Below, in pieces: positions 1 to 5,083 of a stretch of DNA of 8,571 bases. Origin of the DNA: an archaeon (lineage in GTDB: Archaea > B1Sed10-29 > WALL01); the NCBI GenBank assembly GCA_030592525.1, contig JAUVIW010000038.1, positions 1 to 8,571 on the forward strand, read 5' to 3'. The number at the start of each line of letters is the position of its first letter. The stretch's first letter is position 1. The notes below the pieces were generated by a model. It was not told where the DNA came from and searched no databases. It saw only the letters and a list, made by a program, of their open reading frames with translations. A program made the translations under genes and the position numbers.

Positions 1-483
1 CCCGAGTGGGCCATAGGCCTTATCGCGGTCCTTGCGGTTCTTCTGGCCATAGGTGGCTGGGCGCTGCTAATATCGCGCGAGAGCCAGCAAATGTACAAGG
101 CATTAATAGACCGTTCGCCGATACCAAGCGCGCTTCTTGACAAGGAAGGAAAGTTCATTTCCGTGAACCGCGCGTTCATACAGAGCACAGGCTTTTTGCC
201 GGCGGATGTTATCGGAAAGCACTTCGTGGAAATAACCGCAAAGGAGTACAGAAACAACGTGGAATCAGCGTTCAGCCGCATTGTGGGCGGAGGGGCATCA
301 GCAACGGTTGAAAGTGGATTGGTCACTAAGGCCGGATTGCAAAAGACCTACGAGGTACGCAGCGAACTTATCCGCAGGGGCGGCAAGAGCGTCGTTGTCA
401 CGGTGCTCGTGGACACCACTGAGAAGAAGCGCATGTGGACGCGGCTTAACGAGCTTCAGAAGAAAGGGGGCAAGAAAAAGTGA
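1..483 (+). CDS. Membrane-anchored PAS-domain sensor protein (5' end outside window)
   Basis: The reading frame is open from the first base, so the start lies upstream of the window; 160 residues are visible. Residues 1-25 form one hydrophobic membrane segment (from PEWAIGLIAV to GWALLISR). A PAS fold follows at about residues 31-145, with typical landmarks: the SPIPSALLDKEGKF strand pair, VNRAF, TGFLPADVIGK and a final VVVTVLVDTTEKK strand. The last 20 residues are a short charged helix with a Lys-rich tail. There is no histidine-kinase or other output domain, so a signal bound by the PAS domain (ligand, redox or light is unknowable from sequence) must pass to a partner. The stop overlaps the GTG of the KaiC-like gene by 4 nt, which suggests translational coupling and makes that protein the likely partner (inference). 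The part upstream of the membrane segment, probably extracellular, is unseen. Confidence 0.85.
   Translation, partial: PEWAIGLIAVLAVLLAIGGWALLISRESQQMYKALIDRSPIPSALLDKEGKFISVNRAFIQSTGFLPADVIGKHFVEITAKEYRNNVESAFSRIVGGGASATVESGLVTKAGLQKTYEVRSELIRRGGKSVVVTVLVDTTEKKRMWTRLNELQKKGGKKK
463..470 (+). promoter_or_regulatory. Shine-Dalgarno-like purine run for the KaiC-like gene
   Basis: AAAGGGGG ends 9 nt before the GTG at 480. It supports the GTG that overlaps the upstream TGA as the real start. Confidence 0.5.
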
Positions 484-1148
484 TTGAGTTCGGCATAGGT
501 GTGCTGGACAAGCAGTTCCAGGGAATCGGCCGCTCCACCATGCTCGTTGAGGGCGTGTCGGGGTGCGGCAAGGCCGTGCTCAGCTATCACCTGATAAACA
601 AGACGCTTGAGCGCGGGGACCCGTGCGTCGTCGTTACAAGCGCGCGCAGCCCTGAGGACGTGAAGAAGGACCTCGAGTACTATGGAATGAAGAGCTCACC
701 CATCACGTGGATTGAAACGGGGGGCGAGACACTCAAGGGAGAGAACGTTGTGCAGGCGAGCATCGGCGAGCTGTACACCATCTCGGACGCGATAAAGAAG
801 CAGATAGCGGCTAACCCGGGGAAGCAGGTCACGTTCGTGATTGACGTTATCTCGAGCGCGATGATGAGCAGCAATGTGCAGCAGGTCTACAAGTTTTACA
901 CGGGCATCACGCAGGAGCTAAAGAAGAACAACGCCGTTGGCTACGTGCTGATGGAGCTGCAGATGCACGACCCCAAGGACATCGCCGCAATGGAGCACGT
1001 GAGCGACACGGTGCTCGAGTTCATTGTGCAGAAGGAAGAGGCGGGGATGAAGCGCGGGTTCATGATAAAAAAGGAAGGCGGGCGCCCTGTTCCTGACAAG
1101 GTGTTCAACTTCAAGCTGACTGAGAAGGGCCTGGAAATAACGGAGTAG
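480..1148 (+). CDS. RAD55/KaiC-like RecA-fold protein with degenerate nucleotide site
   Basis: A 222-residue single-domain RecA-superfamily protein of the archaeal RAD55/KaiC type. The N-terminus (FGIGVLDKQFQGIGRSTMLVE) is the usual KaiC entry. The P-loop is at residues 25-32 (GVSGCGKA), a hydrophobic strand ending in Walker B Asp122 (VTFVIDVISS) follows, and the C-terminal GFMIKKEGG...FNFKLTEKGLEI is the family's last strands. Two departures are visible. The Ser/Thr that normally follows the P-loop Lys is Ala32. The KaiC catalytic Glu-Glu pair before Ser-Pro is Ala55-Arg56 (TSARSPEDV). It may bind nucleotide weakly, or act as a non-hydrolysing signalling module. KaiC-like proteins beside PAS or other sensor genes have been proposed as archaeal signal-transduction hubs; that role here is inference. 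The start is GTG, overlapping the PAS stop by 4 nt, and the MFS gene follows after 7 nt. Confidence 0.85.
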   Translation: MIEFGIGVLDKQFQGIGRSTMLVEGVSGCGKAVLSYHLINKTLERGDPCVVVTSARSPEDVKKDLEYYGMKSSPITWIETGGETLKGENVVQASIGELYTISDAIKKQIAANPGKQVTFVIDVISSAMMSSNVQQVYKFYTGITQELKKNNAVGYVLMELQMHDPKDIAAMEHVSDTVLEFIVQKEEAGMKRGFMIKKEGGRPVPDKVFNFKLTEKGLEITE

Positions 1149-1155
1149 ATTCTTT

Positions 1156-2316
1156 TTGAAGAAAGAATACTTCGTGATATTTCTCATCATGGTCACGGAA
1201 GTGCTGGGGTTCTCACTCATACTTCCGTTCCTGCCTTTCTTCGCGCAGGACCTGGGCGCCAACCCCTTGTTGATAGGGCTGTTGTTTGCGTCGTTCTCGT
1301 TCTTCCAGTTTTTCTCCGCACCGATAATGGGGCGCTTGAGTGACAGGTACGGCAGAAAGCCCTTGCTAATAATATCCCAGCTCTCAACTTTTGTTGGGTT
1401 CATAGTGCTCGGATACGCGAATGTGCTGTGGATGCTCTTCCTCTCAAGGATTATCGACGGGATGTTCGGGAGCAACTTCACGATAGCCCAGGCATACCTG
1501 AGCGATATCTCGAGCAAGAAGGACCGAAGCAAGGCGTTTGGCATCAGCGGCGCCGCCTTTGGGGTCGGGTTCCTCATCGGCCCAGGAGTGGGTGGGTGGC
1601 TCGCGCAGTACAGCTACTCACTCCCGAGCTTCCTTGCCGCTGGAGTTGTGCTCGTTTCAATCGCACTCACTTACTTCCTGCTGCCTGAAACAGTGAAGCA
1701 AAAGAAAGACATTAAGCTCGGCTGGGACGTGCTTCAGCTAAAGCAGTTCACGCGCTACTTCTCAAACAAGAGGATTTCGACGAGAATGTGGGCGTTCTCC
1801 ATGTACCTGCTGTCACTCTTCATTTTCATGAGCATGATAGCGCTTTATGCGGAAAGGCAGTTGGGGCTCGGAGCTGCGGGAATAGGGCTGACCCTTACAT
1901 TCATCGGGCTCAACAGCATAATCATAAGGGGTGTGCTATTATCAAAGCTCATCGACTTCTTTGGTGAAATGCGCTTGCACTACCTCGGTGCCGTGGCTAT
2001 GATAATCGGGCTGGGCTCTTGCGTGGTCATAACCGAATTCTGGATGTTCATGGTATCCATAGCTGTTTTTTCGTTTGGTTCCGGTGTCCTGAGGCCCGTG
2101 ATGATGGGGGGGATATCGAGGCAGGTATCCCACAGGGAGCAAGGCGCAATCATGGGCGTCACGAACTCCATGGGCAGCGTCATGCAAATTATGGGCCCAC
2201 TGGCCGGCGGGTTCATGATACAGTACTTCTTCCCGGGAAGCGTGGCACTGCTCGCCGCGGGCGTTATGTGTGTAGGGCTAATACTGATACTGAACGGGAA
2301 AAAGAGCGGTTCTTAA
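1156..2316 (+). CDS. MFS transporter, DHA1 (TetA/multidrug-like) family
   Basis: A 386-residue, very hydrophobic protein with about 12 predicted membrane helices, which is the normal length for the drug:H+ antiporter-1 family. Motif A (GRLSDRYGRKP, residues 59-69, with Asp63) lies between helices 2 and 3. A TetA-like helix 4 (FTIAQAYLSD) and a motif-C-like helix 5 (AFGVGFLIGPGVGG) follow. These features point to a proton-driven exporter of small amphipathic or toxic molecules; the substrate cannot be read from sequence. The TTG at 1156 was chosen because GGAG at 1142-1145 sits 10 nt upstream and because MKKEYFVIF precedes helix 1 naturally. Later candidates (GTG 1174, ATG 1189) would cut into helix 1. 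It lies 7 nt after the KaiC-like gene, so it is probably cotranscribed, and its export activity or expression may be what the PAS/KaiC pair controls (inference). Confidence 0.9.
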   Translation: MKKEYFVIFLIMVTEVLGFSLILPFLPFFAQDLGANPLLIGLLFASFSFFQFFSAPIMGRLSDRYGRKPLLIISQLSTFVGFIVLGYANVLWMLFLSRIIDGMFGSNFTIAQAYLSDISSKKDRSKAFGISGAAFGVGFLIGPGVGGWLAQYSYSLPSFLAAGVVLVSIALTYFLLPETVKQKKDIKLGWDVLQLKQFTRYFSNKRISTRMWAFSMYLLSLFIFMSMIALYAERQLGLGAAGIGLTLTFIGLNSIIIRGVLLSKLIDFFGEMRLHYLGAVAMIIGLGSCVVITEFWMFMVSIAVFSFGSGVLRPVMMGGISRQVSHREQGAIMGVTNSMGSVMQIMGPLAGGFMIQYFFPGSVALLAAGVMCVGLILILNGKKSGS

Positions 2317-2330
2317 AAAAAAATAGGGGT

Positions 2331-2347
2331 GGGGCGCCAGGCGCCCC
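2331..2347. terminator. GC-rich palindrome between convergent genes, likely bidirectional terminator
   Basis: GGGGCGCC, one A, then GGCGCCCC: a perfect 8-bp inverted repeat in the 42-nt gap between the MFS gene (plus) and the lipoprotein gene (minus). Downstream in the plus direction is AAATTGGTTTTT. In the minus direction a run of nine T follows the stem (complement of 2315-2323). Oligo-T is itself the main archaeal termination signal, so the T runs may do most of the work and the stem may protect 3' ends. Confidence 0.55.
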
Positions 2348-2358
2348 AAATTGGTTTT

Positions 2359-3072
2359 TCAAACGCCTTGCGGGTTGAAGACAGTGCAGTTTGTTCCGTC
2401 CCAGCACTTGTCGTCAGGGCATTCACACACGCTTACTTCGTGGCTGTAGTCCGGGGCACATCCACACGCGCCAATCAGGCAGGTGTTCGGGAAGTCGCCA
2501 ACAGCACCACAGCACATTGCAGTGCCTACAGTGCCACCAGCAGCAACGCACATATCCGCAGTTGCATTGGCATCCACAGTCACGTTCCCTGAATCAATGT
2601 CCGGGCAGTCCTCTTCCCAGATGCGCAGGCACTTGCTCTTTGACTCGCACCACTGGTAGCCGGCAGAGCCGATACAGCCATGCTCGTCCTTGTCGCTTCC
2701 AGGCATCATGGTGTCGTTGCAGGGCTCTTCCCACGGGCGGAGGCACTTCTGCGAAGACTCGCACCAAGTGTAGCCAGCAGAGCCGATGCAGCCGTGCTCA
2801 TCCTTGTCACCGCCAATGAGCGGCTCTTCACAAGGCTCTTCCCACTCACGCAGGCACTTCTGCTTGGGCTCACACCAAGTGTATCCGGCGGAGCCGATAC
2901 AGCCGTGCTCGTCCTTGTCGCCGCCGATTAGCGGGGGCGCATCAGGCGTTGCGGCCGGAGTTGAGACCGGCGTGACTTCCGGAGTCGTTGTGGGCTCCGC
3001 GGGTTGGGTTGGCTGCACGCAGCCAGCGAAAACTAAGGCAATAAGAATTGCGATAACCGGTAAATATTTCAT
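2359..3072 (-). CDS. Secreted lipoprotein with three Cys-rich repeats and a Cys-rich C-terminus
   Basis: A 237-residue predicted lipoprotein. Residues 1-17 are a signal peptide ending in a lipobox (VFAGC) with Cys18 as the lipidated residue. A Thr/Pro-rich linker (about 19-47) would hold the rest off the membrane. Three tandem 37-38-residue repeats follow (about 48-84, 85-121, 122-158), each containing DKDEHGCIGSAGY, then WCE, KCLR and WEE.C, with four Cys per repeat (58/67/73/81 in the first). The C-terminal 75 residues hold about ten more Cys (MCCGAV, CGCAPDY, CECPDDKC), probably disulfide-bonded outside the cell. I recall similar GCIGSAGY...WC modules in lipoproteins of DPANN archaea and bacteria, with no assigned function. 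The ATG at 3072 was chosen because a TATA-like box is centred 27 nt upstream and the signal peptide begins there; a TTG at 3084 is less likely. Confidence 0.85.
   Translation of the reverse strand: MKYLPVIAILIALVFAGCVQPTQPAEPTTTPEVTPVSTPAATPDAPPLIGGDKDEHGCIGSAGYTWCEPKQKCLREWEEPCEEPLIGGDKDEHGCIGSAGYTWCESSQKCLRPWEEPCNDTMMPGSDKDEHGCIGSAGYQWCESKSKCLRIWEEDCPDIDSGNVTVDANATADMCVAAGGTVGTAMCCGAVGDFPNTCLIGACGCAPDYSHEVSVCECPDDKCWDGTNCTVFNPQGV
2599..2931 (-). repeat. Three tandem ~111-nt coding repeats (Cys-rich module)
   Basis: Units at about 2821-2931, 2710-2820 and 2599-2709 encode the three lipoprotein modules. The first two are nearly identical in protein around LIGGDKDEHGC but differ at many third codon positions. 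They are therefore an old or selected duplication, not a very recent slip. The third has diverged more (MMPGSDKDEHGC, YQWCESKSKC). Confidence 0.85.
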
Positions 3073-3095
3073 GGTCACAACCAAGGCAAAAGGGG

Positions 3096-3103
3096 TTTAT
3101 ATG
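3096..3103 (-). promoter_or_regulatory. TATA box of the lipoprotein gene
   Basis: The complement reads CATATAAA, centred 27-28 nt upstream of the ATG at 3072. This predicts a leaderless transcript. It sits only 8 nt beyond the stop of the upstream metallopeptidase-like gene. Confidence 0.6.
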
Positions 3104-3111
3104 CGTGAGCC

Positions 3112-3705
3112 TTATTGTTGCGTGTTTTGGGTTATACTGCCCAATACAGCACGGGGGTCAGCACTCGCTATTTCCCAAGCCCTTAAGTAATTAGTTAGGC
3201 CGTGCTCCCGCAGGACACCTAACTCATGCTTGAGATAGTCAGCTGCAGGGGGTACGGATTCCAGAACGGCGTAAACCGGGATGTGGTTTTGGACGTTCCA
3301 CGGCTCATCAGGCCAAAGCCTTCTCCAGGTGCCAATGTCCCATGGGGGCTTTTCCTTGTGCTGCATGAAAAGATTGTGGATGGCCTCGTGACAAAGTATT
3401 GAAGCGAGGCGCTTTGGCTCCCGCAATTCCCCAGACGGCTTGTGTATGCCGATTGTAAGGGGATCGGAGAACGGCGCGAAAAGGTCGTGGGTAATCAAGT
3501 AGCATTCCACATCCATCCGAAATTTTAGGCCTGTCGCGGACTCCATGCCAAATAAGATTGATTGTTCTTTCGGCCTCCATTCAGCCTCCAGTTCGCGGGC
3601 CATGCGTCGATAATCAGCTAAGGACGCATCGGGCTTGAACTCTTTTCCAAGAGCTTTGTGAACCAGCGAATCATAGATGCCTGAATACCTGAAGTTGACG
3701 CCCAT
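3112..3705 (-). CDS. Small HExxH metallopeptidase-like protein
   Basis: A 197-residue protein with no signal peptide and no clear membrane segment, so probably cytoplasmic. The zincin signature HEAIH lies at residues 106-110 in a helix (LASILCHEAIHNLF), preceded by a strand-like stretch (LTIGIHKPSGEL). This is the order expected of a minimal metallopeptidase core. A possible third zinc ligand lies in NHIPVYAVLE (His141 or Glu149), about 40 residues downstream; I infer this from spacing only. I do not recognise the family. The ATG at 3705 is preferred over TTG 3729 because a TATA-like TTTTTATT is centred 26-27 nt upstream of it. The gene lies between the unknown 123-aa gene and the lipoprotein on the same strand. 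By eye the codon choice is less biased to G/C third positions than in most neighbours, which could mean separate origin. Peptidase activity is unproven. Confidence 0.7.
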   Translation of the reverse strand: MGVNFRYSGIYDSLVHKALGKEFKPDASLADYRRMARELEAEWRPKEQSILFGMESATGLKFRMDVECYLITHDLFAPFSDPLTIGIHKPSGELREPKRLASILCHEAIHNLFMQHKEKPPWDIGTWRRLWPDEPWNVQNHIPVYAVLESVPPAADYLKHELGVLREHGLTNYLRAWEIASADPRAVLGSITQNTQQ

Positions 3706-3727
3706 GGGTAGGGGTGGGGAATACCAC

Positions 3728-3735
3728 AATAAAAA
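3728..3735 (-). promoter_or_regulatory. TATA box of the HExxH gene
   Basis: The complement reads TTTTTATT, centred 26-27 nt upstream of the ATG at 3705. This fits leaderless transcription. It lies against the stop codon of the upstream 123-aa gene (3738-3740). Confidence 0.55.
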
Positions 3736-3737
3736 GG

Positions 3738-4109
3738 TTACAGCTTCGATTTCACAATAGTGTCGAAGCCTAGCCCAAGCACTCGCGAGAACGCGGCGCG
3801 CTCATTGCCCATGAGCTTGATGGCTATCTTCTTGGCGCCATTGTCCACATTGAAGAAGGAATCACGGTAATTGATTTTGGTCTCGGTCCTGCGGCCATCC
3901 TTCTCAAAAGAATGGAAAGCGCTCCACTCGCCCTCAGCGCCGACGGCTGCCGAGAGGCCGGCAAGCTCGTCAAGATTCATTTTCACGCGAATCTTGTCTA
4001 TCTTGTCGCTCATCGTGATAATGACCGAGTCCTCCGCGAGCGAGACTGTCAGGGAGGTGACCTTGTCCCGCGACGCGTGGACGAATGAGTGAAGCACTTT
4101 CAACGCCAT
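3738..4109 (-). CDS. Uncharacterised 123-aa protein
   Basis: I do not recognise this protein. It has 123 residues from the ATG at 4109 (MALKVLHSF), is soluble and charged, and has no Cys pairs, signal peptide or membrane segment. It seems to alternate strands (VTSLTVSLAEDSVIITMS, KIRVKMNL, TETKINYRDSFFNV, KKIAIKLMG) and ends in a helix plus tail (ERAAFSRVLGLGFDTIVKSKL). The strand-rich core with Trp-Ser-Ala-Phe and Asp-Ser-Phe-Phe aromatics followed by a helix loosely recalls small single-stranded nucleic-acid-binding folds such as PC4-like proteins. That is only an impression. A TTG start at 4136 would add nine residues, but ATG is preferred. It is divergent from the DUF211 gene across 90 nt and lies 32 nt before the HExxH gene, with which it may be cotranscribed. 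Confidence 0.7.
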   Translation of the reverse strand: MALKVLHSFVHASRDKVTSLTVSLAEDSVIITMSDKIDKIRVKMNLDELAGLSAAVGAEGEWSAFHSFEKDGRRTETKINYRDSFFNVDNGAKKIAIKLMGNERAAFSRVLGLGFDTIVKSKL

Positions 4110-4169
4110 AATGGTATTGGGGGTGTTTACATACAAGGCACTTTTGCATACGGCTTGCCGAGGACAATG

Positions 4170-4177
4170 CTTATATA
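4170..4177 (+). promoter_or_regulatory. TATA box of the DUF211-VIT-exchanger cassette
   Basis: CTTATATA, centred about 26 nt upstream of the ATG at 4200. It lies in the 90-nt gap between divergent genes and predicts transcription starting at or beside the ATG. No equally good TATA box was found on the minus strand for the 123-aa gene; the complement of 4126-4133 (TATGTAAA) is only about 20 nt from its ATG. Confidence 0.65.
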
Positions 4178-4199
4178 CGCTCGTGGCGAAATGGGAAGC

Positions 4200-4487
4200 A
4201 TGACAAAAATAAAGCGCCTCGTGCTAGACGTGCTGAAGCCACTGGACCCGACGACAATAGAGCTCGCGGACAAGCTCATCAGCCTCAAGAACATCAGTGC
4301 GGTGAACATCGTGCTCATCGAGATGGACCGCAAGGTCGAGAATGTCAAGCTGGTCATAGAGGGCACCGGCATCGACTACAAAAGGGTCGAGCGCACGCTC
4401 ACCAACACAGGCTGCGCAATACACAGCATAGACGAAGTGGCCGTCGGCAAGAAGCTCGACATCCAGCACTACGTGAAGAAGGATTGA
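4200..4487 (+). CDS. DUF211 family protein
   Basis: A 95-residue protein matching the archaeal DUF211 family in length and pattern. It opens with IKRLVLDVLKP, followed by LADKLISLKNISAVNIVLIE, then a charged strand (VENVKLVIEGTGIDYKRVERTL) and a closing GCAIHSIDEVAVGKKL. The beta-alpha-beta-beta-alpha-beta order fits the ferredoxin-like fold known for this family. The molecular role is unestablished; ligand or metal sensing is often guessed. The ATG at 4200 is preferred because the TATA box at 4170-4177 is centred 26 nt upstream; ATG at 4191 and starts further upstream would place the TATA box inside or against the coding region. The VIT-like membrane protein follows after 4 nt, so the two are almost certainly cotranscribed, and a regulatory or chaperone role for DUF211 in cation transport is a reasonable inference. 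Confidence 0.85.
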   Translation: MTKIKRLVLDVLKPLDPTTIELADKLISLKNISAVNIVLIEMDRKVENVKLVIEGTGIDYKRVERTLTNTGCAIHSIDEVAVGKKLDIQHYVKKD

Positions 4488-4491
4488 CACG

Positions 4492-5046
4492 ATGCGGCTG
4501 ACTGAGAAGGGGTTCTACCAGTTCGCACGAAGGTACTTCGTGAAAAACGGTTTTGACGGAGCCCTGACCATACTCGGAATAGTGCTCGGGTCAATGATAT
4601 CCGGCGTTGCCACGCCAAAGACCGTGCTGCTCGTGGGATTCAGCGCCTGCATCGGCATGGGCGTCAGCGGGCTATGGGGCACCTTCCTCACGGAGCAGGC
4701 GGAGCGCACGCGAAAGCGCCACGAGCTCGAGAGGATGATGCTCATCTCGCTCGCGCACACCTCGCGCACAAAGGCGCACCGCAAGCAGGCAATAATGCTC
4801 GCCGCAATAGACGGGCTGTCGCCATTCCTCACCGCGACAGTGATGCTCATGCCATTCTTCTTCGCGGGCCAAATAGGCATGCAAAACGCTTACTACGCTT
4901 CCCTCAGCATCACGGCAACAATACTCTTCGGGCTGGGCGCGTTCCTGGGACACATATCCAAAACAAGCGCGGTGCGCATGGGCGCAATAATGATGTTTGC
5001 CGGAGTCGTCGCAGCTGCAATCAATCTTGTTCTGGCGTTCGTATGA
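4492..5046 (+). CDS. VIT/CCC1-like membrane protein (TIGR00267 type)
   Basis: A 184-residue integral membrane protein with about five hydrophobic helices: approximately 20-40, 44-66, 100-125, 130-150 and 160-184. The first helix carries the DG dipeptide of VIT1/CCC1 transporters (GFDGALTILGIVLG, Asp22-Gly23). A second DG at 107-108 (AIDGLSPFL) begins the third helix and hints at an internal repeat. Between helices 2 and 3 is a charged cytoplasmic stretch (TEQAERTRKRHELERMM, residues 67-83) at the place where VIT proteins hold a Glu-rich metal-binding domain, here much shorter. Plant and parasite VIT proteins export Fe2+ or Mn2+ from the cytosol; the archaeal subgroup's substrate is unknown. 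AGGA at 4480-4483, 8 nt upstream, supports the ATG at 4492. It lies between DUF211 and a CaCA exchanger, consistent with cation handling. Confidence 0.75.
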   Translation: MRLTEKGFYQFARRYFVKNGFDGALTILGIVLGSMISGVATPKTVLLVGFSACIGMGVSGLWGTFLTEQAERTRKRHELERMMLISLAHTSRTKAHRKQAIMLAAIDGLSPFLTATVMLMPFFFAGQIGMQNAYYASLSITATILFGLGAFLGHISKTSAVRMGAIMMFAGVVAAAINLVLAFV

Positions 5047-5053
5047 GTGCACG

Positions 5054-5061
5054 CTTAAATA
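5054..5061 (+). promoter_or_regulatory. TATA box of the exchanger gene
   Basis: CTTAAATA, centred 26 nt upstream of the ATG at 5084 and only 8 nt after the VIT-like stop. It suggests that the exchanger has its own leaderless promoter in addition to any read-through from the DUF211 promoter. Confidence 0.6.
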
Positions 5062-5083
5062 CACCTCACCCGTACTAACAGGC

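Noticed and set aside
918..1577. 219-aa minus-strand open frame
   Set aside because: It lies opposite the KaiC-like and MFS genes, which have clear family motifs. The translation has no recognisable domain and arises from codon bias.
2391..2931. Plus-strand open frames across the Cys-repeat gene
   Set aside because: They repeat only because the lipoprotein gene repeats. The minus frame has a signal peptide, lipobox and coherent Cys spacing.
2599..2931. Possible CRISPR-like or tandem DNA repeat
   Set aside because: The unit is about 111 nt, in frame, differs at silent positions and has no spacers. It is a protein-domain repeat.
4137..4160. Short GGCA/TGCC-like symmetry upstream of DUF211
   Set aside because: The arms are too short and imperfect to separate from chance; not listed as an operator.
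4089..4199. Extended N-terminus for the DUF211 protein
   Set aside because: The extra 37 residues overlap the divergent gene and the TATA box. The family begins at the IKRLVLD strand right after the ATG at 4200.
4997..5083. Upstream ATG at 4997 as start of the exchanger
   Set aside because: It would overlap the end of the VIT-like gene, cover the TATA box at 5054-5061 and add 29 hydrophilic residues before helix 1.
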